Source: Rathayibacter sp. VKM Ac-2760 (lineage in GTDB: Bacteria; Actinomycetota; Actinomycetes; Actinomycetales; Microbacteriaceae). From it: a stretch of 64,000 nucleotides of DNA. The stretch covers positions 1,364,001-1,428,000 of the forward strand of contig NZ_CP047173.1 in assembly GCF_009834185.1 (NCBI RefSeq), given 5' to 3'. Below are positions 50,062 through 58,575 of the stretch, in pieces; the first letter of the stretch is position 1, and every line of letters begins with the position of its first letter. The notes beneath the pieces are model-generated. The model was not told the DNA's origin. It did no database searches and worked only from the letters and a program-made list of their open reading frames with translations. The position numbers were made by a program, and so were the translations under genes.

Positions 50062-51065
50062 AGGGTGCTCCCTTCGCGGGTTCCGGCGGTGGACAGGGTG
50101 CGCGGGGCGGCGGCGAGGTCGCCGAGCACCCCGTCCCAGTCGCGGTGGAACCGGCCGAGGCTGTAGCGCGCGAGCGCGGCCTCACGGGCGACCGCGCCGG
50201 CGATCGCGGCCCGCTCCGGATCCTCGATCAGCGCGCGGGCCGCGGCGGCGAGTGCGTCCAGGTCGTTCGAGATCGCGCCGGCCTCGGGCGGCACGGCGCG
50301 GCCGGCCTCGGTCGTCTCGAGCGCGACGACCGGCATCCCCAGGTGCATCGCCTCGAGCAGCGCGAGCCCGAGCGAGGTCCAGCGGAACGGGTGCAGGTAG
50401 ACGCGGCGGCGGGCGAGCTCGGCGTGCATCGCGCCGGTCTTCACATCGCCGAGCACCTCGAGCCGGTCGGCGGGCAGCCCGGGCGTGCCGACGAGCCCCT
50501 CGGTCTTCATCCCGAAGACGTCGAGCGGCGCGACCGCGGCGAAGCGCGGCAGCAGATCGGTGCCGGTCACCCGCTGACGGCGCACCGGCTCGTTGATGAC
50601 GACGCCGAAGCGCGCCAGCTCGCCGGTGTAGAGCGGTCCGGGGTCGTTGATCCCGTGCTCGATCACCGTGGTGCGCGTCGATCCGGTATCCCACATCAGC
50701 GCGTTGAAGTGCGTCACGTGCACGAGCAGGAGGTCGTCGCGGTCGGCGAGCGGGTGGCGGTTGTCGGGCACGTCGCCGCGGGGCGTGTTGTGCTCGACGT
50801 AGACCGCGGGGATCTCGCGGCCGAGCCGCCGGCCGAGCAGCCGCTCCGCCTCGGCGAGCTCGTCCGGACGCTGGAGGAGGACGACGTCGACGTCGGCGTC
50901 GCGCAGCTCCTCCGGGGCGATCTCGATCGTGTTCGGCCAGTCGCGGCCGCCGGTGCCGAGGCCCCAGCCGTCGCGGGCCGGAGTGGTGGGGAGCAGGTAC
51001 TCGTGGTCGCCGCGGACGAACGCGTCCGCCCAGCCGCCGTGCACGTGCCAGAGCAGGATCCTCAT
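50058..51065 (-). CDS. Glycosyltransferase (GT-B fold)
   Basis: This 335-residue protein begins MRILLWHVHGGWADAFVRG and contains VVLLQRPDELAEAERLLG, PAVYVEHNTPRGDVPDNRHP, and a GT4-like C-terminal half (VYLHPFRWTSLGLALLEAMH, then LGMPVVALE with a donor-site Glu). It is shorter than the GT4 next door and its acceptor is unknown. Overlaps of 4 bp on both ends put it in the middle of the heptose cluster operon. Confidence 0.82.
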   Translation of the reverse strand: MRILLWHVHGGWADAFVRGDHEYLLPTTPARDGWGLGTGGRDWPNTIEIAPEELRDADVDVVLLQRPDELAEAERLLGRRLGREIPAVYVEHNTPRGDVPDNRHPLADRDDLLLVHVTHFNALMWDTGSTRTTVIEHGINDPGPLYTGELARFGVVINEPVRRQRVTGTDLLPRFAAVAPLDVFGMKTEGLVGTPGLPADRLEVLGDVKTGAMHAELARRRVYLHPFRWTSLGLALLEAMHLGMPVVALETTEAGRAVPPEAGAISNDLDALAAAARALIEDPERAAIAGAVAREAALARYSLGRFHRDWDGVLGDLAAAPRTLSTAGTREGSTL

Positions 51066-52144
51066 GCGAGTGCCTCCGAGGGTGTGGTGGTGGGGGTCGT
51101 CGTGGCTGTCGTCGTGGCGCGGCGCGGGAGCGCGCGGAGCCGGTGCGCGGCGGCCACCGCCTCCTCGGCGCTCACCCCCGCGAGGCAGGGGTGACCGGGC
51201 ACCGGGCAGACCCGCGCGCGCGAGCCGGCGCAGGCCGCGCCCTGATCGCCGAGCAGCTCGACCGGCACGCCGTAGGGCGCCCAGCGGATCGCCGGGACGA
51301 CCGGTGCGAACAGGCTGACGACCGGGGTGCCGACGGCCGCCGCGAGGTGGGCCGGGCCGGTGTTGCCGCTGATCACGACCTCGGCGCGCGCGAGCACCTC
51401 GGCCGCGCCGGCGAAGTCGGTGGCGCCGCCGAGGTCGATGCCGCGGCTGCCCGCGACCTGCGCGGTGAGCACTCGCTCGCCGGGCCCGCCGGTGACGGCG
51501 ACCGCGACTCCGGAGTCGGCGAGCAGCTCCACGGCACGCGCCGCGTTCTCGGCCGGCCAGGCCCGCGCGGGAACGGCGGCACCGGGGTGCACGACCACGT
51601 ACGGGCCGACCCCCTCGAGCGCGGCGGGCAGCACGCCCTCGCGGCGCACCCGCAGCAGCCCGTCGTCGCCCTTCGGCAGCGCGAAGCCCGCGGCCGCCGC
51701 GATCGCGAGGGCGCGCTCCGGCTCGGGCTGGTCCTCGTCGAGGGTCTCGCCGGGCACCAGCCGCACGTCGAGCAGGGCACCGGCGAAGTCGACCGAGGCG
51801 CCCGAGATCCGGGCGACACCGGCCAGGCGCAGCAGCAGCGCGAGCGGCAGCGGCGACTGGTGGAAGGAGGTGAGGATCACGGCCTCGTCCGGAGCGAACT
51901 CCTCGACGATCGCGCGCAGCTCCGCCACCAGGGCGGCGTCCACCGGCCGCGAGGCGTCGCCGATCCACGGGCAGGACCAGGTGCGCACCGACGTCGGCCC
52001 CGGCAGCAGCGCCGCGGCGGGCGCCCCCTGCGGCCCGGCGAGCAGCAGCACCTCGGCATCCGCGGCGATCGCCCGCACGGCCGGCCCGCAGAGCAGCACG
52101 TCGCCCGCGCTGTCCAGCCGGGCGACCAGCACCCGCCGGGTCAC
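51062..52144 (-). CDS. Glycosyltransferase family 9 protein (heptosyltransferase type)
   Basis: This 360-residue GT9 enzyme starts VTRRVLVARLDSAGDVLLCG, the lipopolysaccharide heptosyltransferase N-terminus, and has VVVHPGAAVPARAWP and VVISGNTGPAHLAAAVGTPVV for donor binding. The C-terminus has a Thr-rich tail (RRATTTATTTPTTTPSEA). The GTG at 52144 overlaps the gmhB stop (GTGA), and the stop overlaps the next gene (ATGA). A heptosyltransferase directly after gmhB supports heptose as donor sugar. Confidence 0.87.
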   Translation of the reverse strand: MTRRVLVARLDSAGDVLLCGPAVRAIAADAEVLLLAGPQGAPAAALLPGPTSVRTWSCPWIGDASRPVDAALVAELRAIVEEFAPDEAVILTSFHQSPLPLALLLRLAGVARISGASVDFAGALLDVRLVPGETLDEDQPEPERALAIAAAAGFALPKGDDGLLRVRREGVLPAALEGVGPYVVVHPGAAVPARAWPAENAARAVELLADSGVAVAVTGGPGERVLTAQVAGSRGIDLGGATDFAGAAEVLARAEVVISGNTGPAHLAAAVGTPVVSLFAPVVPAIRWAPYGVPVELLGDQGAACAGSRARVCPVPGHPCLAGVSAEEAVAAAHRLRALPRRATTTATTTPTTTPSEALA

Positions 52145-52752
52145 GCCTCGTCCTCGTCGGGCTGCATCGCGAGCAGCAGCTCCACGGCCTCGAGGAGCGT
52201 CGCCGCGCGCAGCGGTGCGGCGGTCACCTCCTCCGTGCGGGTGATCGGGGTCGGCACGAGGACGCCTCGCGCGCCGGCGGCGGCCGCGGCCCCCACATCG
52301 GCGCCGATGTCGCCGATCACAGCGAGCGACTCGGCGGGCAGATCCAGAGCCCGGGCCGCCTGGAGCACCATGCCCGGAGCGGGCTTGCGGCAGGCGCAGC
52401 CGTCCTCCTGCCCGTGCGGGCACAGCTGCCAGGTGTCGAAGCCGCCGAAGAGCTCGTCCACGCGGCGGTTCACCGCGTCGGCCTGCTCGCGGTCGATGAT
52501 GCCGCGGGCGATGCCGGACTGGTTGGTGACGACGCCGACGGCGAGCCCCGACTGGCGGGCCCGGTCCACCGCGTCGAGGGCGGTCGGCATCGGCTCGACC
52601 CGCGCCGGGTCGCCGTTGTAGGGCACGTCGACGACGAGCGTGGCGTCGCGGTCGAAGAGGATGCCGCGCAGCCGCGGCGCGCCCGCGACGGACGCGACGG
52701 GCGCGTCCTCGGCGGTGCGGTGCGCGGAGCCCTGCTGGATCGAGTCGTTCAC
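52141..52752 (-). CDS. gmhB: D-glycero-D-manno-heptose 1,7-bisphosphate 7-phosphatase (HAD family)
   Basis: This HAD phosphatase of about 203 residues has motif I GILFDRDATLVVDVPYNGDP, motif II VGVVTNQSGIARG, a zinc site CPHGQEDGCACRKPAPGM, and motif IV AVIGDIGADVGAA. The zinc loop and insert are specific for GmhB-like enzymes. It removes the 7-phosphate after the kinase step. I take the GTG at 52752, just after GAGGAGAAG, rather than a TTG at 52785. It is the first gene of the minus-strand heptose operon. Confidence 0.87.
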   Translation of the reverse strand: MNDSIQQGSAHRTAEDAPVASVAGAPRLRGILFDRDATLVVDVPYNGDPARVEPMPTALDAVDRARQSGLAVGVVTNQSGIARGIIDREQADAVNRRVDELFGGFDTWQLCPHGQEDGCACRKPAPGMVLQAARALDLPAESLAVIGDIGADVGAAAAAGARGVLVPTPITRTEEVTAAPLRAATLLEAVELLLAMQPDEDEA

Positions 52753-52881
52753 CTTCTCCTCGTACCCCCCTCGTCCGGGTTCCAAACGCGGGGGAGGAGA
52801 AGTCGTCCGCTCGGGCGCGTCGGTCGCCGTCCGCGTCTGCGCGGGTCCGGGGTCTCCGCGGGTCCGGGGATCCGCGCGCCT

Positions 52882-52926
52882 GAGGATCCCGCGTCCGAGG
52901 ATCCCGCGTCTGAGGATCCCGCGTCT
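52882..52926. repeat. 15-bp tandem repeat, three units
   Basis: GAGGATCCCGCGTCT (one unit with CCG) is repeated three times in the divergent promoter region between gmhB and the GT9 gene. Nothing else is recognisable in this 221-bp gap. Confidence 0.65.
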
Positions 52927-52973
52927 GAGCCGCTCGGAGCGGGGTACGGGACCTCCGACAGGAAGGAGGCGCC

Positions 52974-53996
52974 GTGCGCGCTCTCACCGCCCCCGACGGC
53001 ACCCCGGAGATCCTCGCCCTGCGAGCCCTCAAGCTCGGCGACCTCCTCGTGGCCGTCCCCGCGCTCAAGGCCCTGCGCCGCGGGTTCCCCGAGCACCGGC
53101 TGATCCTCGCGACCACGCCCTGGCTCGAGCCGATCGTCGACCTCGTCGACGGCCTCGACGCGCTCGTCCCGACCCTCCGCGGTCTCGACGACCCGCTGCC
53201 GGTCGATCCGGGCCGGATCGAGCTGGCCGTCAACCTGCACGGCAACGGCCCGGAGTCGCGCGACGCCCTGATCGCGCTGGAGCCGCAGCGCCGGCTCGAT
53301 TTCCGCGTCCCCGCCCTCGACCCGGATGCGAGCCACGACGACCCGCGCCCGCTCTGGATCGACGGGGAGCTCGAGCGCGCCCGCTGGGCCCGCCTGGTCA
53401 ACTCCATCGGCCTCGACGCCGACCCGGAGGACGTGGCCATCGCCGTCCCGGACGCGCCGGCTCCGGTCGCCGGCGCCGCGATCGTGCACATCGGCGCCTT
53501 CTACGGCTCGCGCGAGTGGCCGGAGGAGCGCTTCGCCGCCGTCGCCCGCTCGCTCGCCGCCGAGGGCCACCGCGTCGTCTACACCGGGGGTGCGAACGAG
53601 GCCGACCGCGCCCGCCGCGTCGCCGAGCTGGCCGGCACCGGCGAGGTGCTCGCCGGCACGATCGACCTGACCGGGTTCGCGGCGGTCGTCGCAGCCTCCG
53701 AGGTCCTCGTCACCGTCGACACCGGAGCCGCGCACCTCGCCTCGGCCTACGGCATCCCGTCGGTGGTGATCTTCGGACCGGCGCCGCCCGAGGCCTGGGG
53801 CCCGCCGGTGAGCGGACCGCACGTCGTGCTGACCGACGCGTCGCTCCGCCGCGGCGACGTCTTCTCCTCCGAGCCGGACCCCGCGCTGCTCGCGGTGCAG
53901 ACCGAGCACGTGCTCGACGCGCTCGCCGCTCTGCCCTCGCGCGCCGAGGCGCACCTCAGGCGGTCCGCAGCCGCGCTGCCGGGCGGACGGGCGTGA
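52974..53996 (+). CDS. Glycosyltransferase family 9 protein (heptosyltransferase type)
   Basis: This third GT9 enzyme (340 residues) has ILALRALKLGDLLVAVPALK at the N-terminus, AAIVHIGAFYGSREWPEERF and VLVTVDTGAAHLASAYGIPSV in the C-terminal donor half. It is divergent from the gmhB operon. The GTG at 52974 has the strong site AAGGAGG. Its last 41 bp overlap the 3' end of the convergent sigma factor gene. Confidence 0.86.
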   Translation: MRALTAPDGTPEILALRALKLGDLLVAVPALKALRRGFPEHRLILATTPWLEPIVDLVDGLDALVPTLRGLDDPLPVDPGRIELAVNLHGNGPESRDALIALEPQRRLDFRVPALDPDASHDDPRPLWIDGELERARWARLVNSIGLDADPEDVAIAVPDAPAPVAGAAIVHIGAFYGSREWPEERFAAVARSLAAEGHRVVYTGGANEADRARRVAELAGTGEVLAGTIDLTGFAAVVAASEVLVTVDTGAAHLASAYGIPSVVIFGPAPPEAWGPPVSGPHVVLTDASLRRGDVFSSEPDPALLAVQTEHVLDALAALPSRAEAHLRRSAAALPGGRA

Positions 53997-54888
53997 CGGT
54001 CGCGACCCGCGCGCGGGCCGCCCTGGGCTGATGGCTGCGCGAGGGGGCGCCGAGGCGGTCGGCGAGCTGCGCGAGGATCCGGCGCTGCAGCCGCGAGACC
54101 TGCATCTGCGTGGTCCCGAGCGCGTCGGCGATCTGCTGCTGCGTCATCTCCTCGACGAAGCGCATCCGGAGCAGCTCGCGCTGGCCGGCCTCCAGCTCCG
54201 CGAGCGCCTCGGCCAGACCGTGCCGGCGGTCGATCGCGGCGAGGTCCGCGTCGTCTCCGCCGAGCGTCTCGCCCAGGCGGACGCCGGTCTCGCCGACCGA
54301 CTCGTCGAGCGAGAGCGGGTGCCCCGCCGAGCGCGCGTCCGCGACCTCGGCCGGGTCGACGCCGAGCCGCCGCGCGATCTCGCGATCGGACGGATGACGG
54401 CCGAGCTCCTGCGCCAGCTCGTCGGCGACGACCGCCGAGCGCCGGTGCAGCTCCTGCACCCCGCGGGGCGGCCGGATCATCCAGCCCAGATCGCGGAGAT
54501 GGCGCTTCAGCTCACCCGTGATCGTGGGCACCGCGAACGCGGCGAAGCTGTCGCCGCGCTCCGGGCTGAACCGCCGGGCCGCCTTCACGAGACCGACGTA
54601 GGCGACCTGCCGGAGATCCGCGCGATCGCCGCCGCCGCGGGAGACCCGGTTCGCCATCGCCTCGGCCAGGCCGAGGTGGTCGAGCACGATGCGCTCGCGG
54701 ATCCGCGCGCCCTCGGCGTCGTCGGCGCCGGCCGCCGCCTGGAACAGCGAGAGCGTGCGCGCGTCCTTCTCCTCGCGCGGCGATCCGGCCGCCGGGGGGA
54801 GCGCGGGCGGCACGGAGGCGGGCGGCACAGGGGCGGGCGGCACGGGGGCGGGGAGTGCAGTGGCGGTGGCGAGAACGACCGTGCTCAT
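53956..54888 (-). CDS. RNA polymerase sigma factor, SigB/SigF family
   Basis: This roughly 310-residue sigma-70 family protein has a Pro/Ala repeat tail (residues 10-35), then region 2 (DRADLRQVAYVGLVKAARRF, with FAAFAVPTITGELKRHLRD), region 3 (LAQELGRHPSDREIARRLGV) and region 4 (FVEEMTQQQIADALGTTQMQ, VSRLQRRIL). This is the stress-response SigB/F/G group. ATG 54888 has GGAAGGGG upstream. No anti-sigma factor gene is adjacent. The stress sigma may serve genes elsewhere; its upstream region carries the 92-bp repeat array. Confidence 0.9.
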   Translation of the reverse strand: MSTVVLATATALPAPVPPAPVPPASVPPALPPAAGSPREEKDARTLSLFQAAAGADDAEGARIRERIVLDHLGLAEAMANRVSRGGGDRADLRQVAYVGLVKAARRFSPERGDSFAAFAVPTITGELKRHLRDLGWMIRPPRGVQELHRRSAVVADELAQELGRHPSDREIARRLGVDPAEVADARSAGHPLSLDESVGETGVRLGETLGGDDADLAAIDRRHGLAEALAELEAGQRELLRMRFVEEMTQQQIADALGTTQMQVSRLQRRILAQLADRLGAPSRSHQPRAARARVATVTPVRPAARLRTA

Positions 54889-55015
54889 CGGTACCCCTTC
54901 CGGGCATGCTGGCGCCCAGGTCCGGAGCGGCGGGTTGCGACGCGCTCGTCGTCGAGCGGCCCCGGGAGAAGCGGTGCCCACAGGCCACCACTGCTCCTCT
55001 CGTTCTAGAAGTCCG

Positions 55016-55045
55016 TTGACTCGGAGCACTGCTTCGCGCTAGGCA
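55016..55045 (+). promoter_or_regulatory. Candidate promoter reading into the 92-bp array
   Basis: TTGACT at 55016-55021, an 18-bp spacer and TAGGCA at 55040-55045 would start a transcript near 55052 that runs through the repeat array towards gltX. The -10 is imperfect. Confidence 0.35.
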
Positions 55046-55077
55046 CCCCGAGCGCACCCGCCTCCGGCACGTCGAAC

Positions 55078-55920
55078 CACCTCCGGCTCGCAGATCCGCG
55101 TCCGGCTCGCTGAATCTCCCGTTTCCCGCGAGCCGAGCCTGTTTCCGCGAGCCGAGCCTCGACCCGTGGCACCTCCGGCTCGCAGAATGACGTCCGGCTC
55201 GCCGAATCGCCTGATTCCCGCGAGCCGAACCGGTTTCCGCGAGCCGAACCTCGGCCCGCGTCACCTCCGGCTCGCAGATTCGCGTCCGGCTCGCTGAATC
55301 GTCTGAATCCGGCGAGCCGAACGGGTTTCCGCGAGCCGAACCTCGGTCCTCGTCACCTCCGGCTCGCAGATTCGCGTCCGGCTCGCTGAATCGCCCGTTT
55401 CCCGCGAGCCGAACGGATTTCCGCGAGCCGAGCCTCGACCCGTGGCACCTCCGGCTCGCAGAATGACGTCCGGCTCGCCGAATCGCCCGATTCCCGCGAG
55501 CCGGACCGGTTTCCGCGAGCCGAATCTCGGTCCGAGTCACCTCCGGCTCGCAGATTCGCGTCCGGCTCGCTGAATCGCCCATTTCCCGCGAGCCGGACCG
55601 GTTTCCGCGAGCCGAACCGCGACCCGCGTCACCTCGGGCTCGCAGAATGACGTCCGGCTCGCTGAATCACCTGATTCCCGCGAGCCGAACGGGTTTCCGC
55701 GAGCCGAACCTCGGTCCGCGTCACCTCCGGCTCGCAGATTGACGTCCGGCTCGCCGAATCGCCTGATTCCCGCGAGCCGGACCGGTTTCCACGAGCCGAG
55801 CCTCGGCCCGCGTCACCTCCGGCTCGCAGATTGACGTCCGGCTCGCCGAATCGCCCGTTTCCCGCGAGCCGAACCGGTTTCCGCGAGCCCGACCTCGGCC
55901 CGCGCCACCTCCGCCCCGCA
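55078..55920. repeat. Tandem array of nine 92-bp palindromic units plus a decayed tenth
   Basis: The landmark CACCTCCGGCTCGCAG (allowing small changes) begins at 55078, 55170, 55262, 55354, 55446, 55538, 55630, 55722 and 55814, each exactly 92 bp apart; a decayed unit starts at 55906. Each unit carries two CGGCTCGC words and then two CGCGAGCCG words, so it can form nested hairpins. No insertions or deletions occur in nine units. Units 1-3 resemble units 4-6 more than their neighbours, suggesting a 276-bp block duplication. The array fills the divergent gap between the sigma factor gene and gltX. The rest of the gap (55921-56012) is C-rich and shows no features. Confidence 0.93.
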
Positions 55921-56012
55921 GACCCCCCCCGCCCCGCCCACCACTCCGACCCCGCCCCATCCCCCTCCCGCCCCCTCGCTGTCCAGTCCGCCCCCGATCC
56001 CCGCCCCGCCGC

Positions 56013-56018
56013 TAGAAT
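56013..56018 (+). promoter_or_regulatory. -10 box of a probable leaderless gltX promoter
   Basis: TAGAAT ends 8 nt before the ATG at 56027 and no Shine-Dalgarno sequence is present. Confidence 0.5.
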
Positions 56019-56026
56019 CGCCGCGT

Positions 56027-57568
56027 ATGTCTGAGCTCACCCCGCCCTCCGATCGCGCCCACGACGCGCACCCGTTCACCACCGCGACCGGGAGCGACGT
56101 CCGCGTCCGCTTCTGCCCGTCCCCGACCGGGACGCCGCACGTCGGCCTCATCCGCACCGCCCTGTTCAACTGGGCCTACGCGCGGCACACCGGAGGCACC
56201 TTCGTCTTCCGGATCGAGGACACCGACGCGGCCCGCGACAGCGAGGAGAGCTACGAGCAGCTCATCGACGCGCTGCAGTGGCTGAAGCTCGACTGGGACG
56301 AGGGCGTCGGAGTCGGCGGCCCGCACGGCCCGTACCGCCAGTCCGAGCGCAGCGACGTCTACACCGACGTCATCCAGCGCCTGCTCGCCTCCGGCCACCT
56401 CTACGAGAGCTACTCGAACGCGGAGGAGATCGACGCCCGCAACGAGGCGGCCGGCCGCGCCAAGCAGCACGGCTACGACAACCACGACCGCGACCTCACC
56501 GAGGAGCAGCGCGCCGCCTTCCGCGCCGAGGGCCGCAGCCCCGCGCTGCGCCTGCGCGTCCCGGACGCCGACCTCTCCTTCGACGACCTCGTCCGCGGCG
56601 AGATCACCTTCCCGGCCGGCTCGTTCAGCGACTTCGTCGTCGTCCGCCCCAACGGCCAGCCGCTCTACACGCTGGTGAACCCGGTCGACGACGCGCTCAT
56701 GCAGATCACCCACGTCCTCCGCGGCGAGGACATCCTGCCCTCCACCGCGCGCCAGATCGCGCTGTACCACGCGCTGATCGACATCGGAGTGACGACGTTC
56801 GTCCCGCGCTTCGGTCACCTCCCCTACGTGATGGGGGAGGGCAACAAGAAGCTCTCCAAGCGCGACCCCTCGGCCAACCTCTTCCACCACCGCGACCGCG
56901 GCTTCATCCCCGAGGGCCTGGTCAACTACCTCGCCCTGCTCGGCTGGTCGCTCACCCACGACCGCGACGTCTTCTCGATCGACGAGATGATCGCCGCCTT
57001 CGACGTCGCCGACGTGAACCCCAACCCGGCCCGCTTCGACCTCAAGAAGGCCGAGTCGATCAACGGCGACCACATCCGCCTGCTCGCGGTCGACGACTTC
57101 ACCGAGCGCACCATCCCCTACCTGATCGCCGCCGGCGTTCTCGAGGGCCGGCCGACCGCCGACCAGCGCGCCGTCCTCGACGCCGCCGCCCCGCTCGTCC
57201 AGGAGCGGATCGGCCTGCTCGGCGAGGCGCCCGGCATGCTCGGCTTCCTCTTCACCACCGCCGACGCCCTCTCCTACGACGAGGACGCGCTGAAGGGCCT
57301 GCCCGCGAACGCCGGCGAGGTCCTCGCCGCATCGATCGGCGCCCTCGAGCTCGTGCCCGAGGGGGAGTGGCTGACCGCTTCGATCCAGGAGGCGCTCGCC
57401 GGCGCCCTGATCGAGGGCCTGGGCCTCAAGCCCCGCATCGCCTACGGGCCGTTGCGCACCGCGATCTCGGGCCGCCGCGTCTCGCCGCCGCTGTTCGAGT
57501 CGATGGAGATCCTCGGCAAGTCCGAGTCGATCGCCCGCCTCGCCCGCCTCGCCGACACCCGGAGCTGA
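56027..57568 (+). CDS. gltX: Glutamate--tRNA ligase
   Basis: GltX (513 residues) charges tRNA-Glu with glutamate; in actinobacteria it usually also misacylates tRNA-Gln, which GatCAB then amidates. The HIGH-type motif is in FCPSPTGTPHVGLIRTALFN, the zinc-less Glu-binding region in FRIEDTDAARDSEESYEQL, and the KMSKS equivalent in GNKKLSKRDPSANLF. The 20-residue N-terminal lead before VRVRFCPSP is slightly long. A tRNA-Gln gene lies 1.1 kb downstream. Confidence 0.94.
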   Translation: MSELTPPSDRAHDAHPFTTATGSDVRVRFCPSPTGTPHVGLIRTALFNWAYARHTGGTFVFRIEDTDAARDSEESYEQLIDALQWLKLDWDEGVGVGGPHGPYRQSERSDVYTDVIQRLLASGHLYESYSNAEEIDARNEAAGRAKQHGYDNHDRDLTEEQRAAFRAEGRSPALRLRVPDADLSFDDLVRGEITFPAGSFSDFVVVRPNGQPLYTLVNPVDDALMQITHVLRGEDILPSTARQIALYHALIDIGVTTFVPRFGHLPYVMGEGNKKLSKRDPSANLFHHRDRGFIPEGLVNYLALLGWSLTHDRDVFSIDEMIAAFDVADVNPNPARFDLKKAESINGDHIRLLAVDDFTERTIPYLIAAGVLEGRPTADQRAVLDAAAPLVQERIGLLGEAPGMLGFLFTTADALSYDEDALKGLPANAGEVLAASIGALELVPEGEWLTASIQEALAGALIEGLGLKPRIAYGPLRTAISGRRVSPPLFESMEILGKSESIARLARLADTRS

Positions 57569-57570
57569 TC

Positions 57571-58575
57571 GTGGCGGAGGTGCAGGGCGGCCACTACGAC
57601 GTCGTCATCATCGGAGCCGGTCCCGCGGGCCTGTCCGCCGGGCTGAATCTCGTTCGTGCGCGCCGCAGCGTGCTGCTGCTCGACAGCAACCGGCCGCGCA
57701 ACGCGGCGACCCTGCACTCGCACGGCTTCCTCACCCGCGACGGCGTCTCGCCGCTCGAGCTGCGCCGCCTCGGCCGCGCCGAGCTGGAGCAGTACGACGA
57801 GGCCGAGGTGCACAACGCGATGGTCACCTCCGTCGAGCGCTCCGGCGGCGAGTTCGTCGTCACCGCGAAGGGCGTCCGCGGCTCGGCCGACCGCTCGGTG
57901 CTCGCGACCGCCGTCGTCGTCGCCGGCGGCCTCTCCGAGCGCCTGCCGACGCTGCCGAGCCTCCGCGCCTACTACGGCACCGCCGTGCACAGCTGCATGG
58001 AGTGCGACGGCTACGAGAAGGCCGGCGAGCCGCTCGCGCTGATCGGCGAGACCGCCGACCTCGCCGAGCGCGCCATGCTGCTCTCGCAGTGGTCGACCGA
58101 CCTCATCGTCTTCACCAACGGCGTCGGAGTCGTCAGCGACGCCGACGAGTCGCTGCTCGGCTCGATCGGCATCCGCGTCGAGCGCCGCCCCGTCGCCGAC
58201 CTCGCGGGGGAGCGCGCCGTGATGACCGGAGTCGCCCTCGCCGACGGCGACGTCATCCCGCGCACCGGCGCCTTCGTCCGCCCGGTCTGGGTGCCCGTCC
58301 TCGACTACCTCGACCCGGCCGGCCCCGACGTGGACGCCGACGGCTTCCTCCGCGTCGACGCGGGCGGCCGCACCTCCGTCCCCGGCCTCTACGGCGCCGG
58401 CGAGGTCACCGCCCCCGGACCGCAGCAGCTGATCGTCGCCGCCGGCTCCGGCGCGCAGGTCGCCTCGGCGATCAACCGCGACCTCGTCCGCGCCCGCCTC
58501 GGCGAGGCCGCGCCCGAGTCGGAGGCCCCCGCCATCGACACCCGGGCCGCCGATCTGAGCGACGTCCGTCCGTAG
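57571..58575 (+). CDS. NAD(P)/FAD-dependent oxidoreductase, thioredoxin-reductase-like
   Basis: This 334-residue flavoprotein starts with YDVVIIGAGPAGLSAGLNLV (FAD) and has a C-terminal FAD segment SVPGLYGAGEVTAPGPQQL. A CXXC pair is present in HSCMECDGYEKAGEP, at the place of the redox disulfide of thioredoxin reductase. The NADP-binding half (LALIGETADLAERAM) has a modified GxGxxG, so cofactor use may differ. It begins 2 bp after the gltX stop (GTG 57571), so it is co-transcribed. The partner protein is not known. Confidence 0.83.
   Translation: MAEVQGGHYDVVIIGAGPAGLSAGLNLVRARRSVLLLDSNRPRNAATLHSHGFLTRDGVSPLELRRLGRAELEQYDEAEVHNAMVTSVERSGGEFVVTAKGVRGSADRSVLATAVVVAGGLSERLPTLPSLRAYYGTAVHSCMECDGYEKAGEPLALIGETADLAERAMLLSQWSTDLIVFTNGVGVVSDADESLLGSIGIRVERRPVADLAGERAVMTGVALADGDVIPRTGAFVRPVWVPVLDYLDPAGPDVDADGFLRVDAGGRTSVPGLYGAGEVTAPGPQQLIVAAGSGAQVASAINRDLVRARLGEAAPESEAPAIDTRAADLSDVRP

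Noticed and set aside
54512..55582. A long minus-strand open frame with repeated peptide segments (FSEPDANLRAGG-like), suggesting a repeat protein
   Set aside because: It is a by-product of the 92-bp array: three units are 276 bp, a multiple of three, so the same peptide recurs every 92 residues. Codon use is not gene-like and it enters the sigma factor gene out of frame.
55078..55920. CRISPR array
   Set aside because: The whole 92-bp unit repeats, including the parts that would be spacers. There are no unique spacers and no cas genes.
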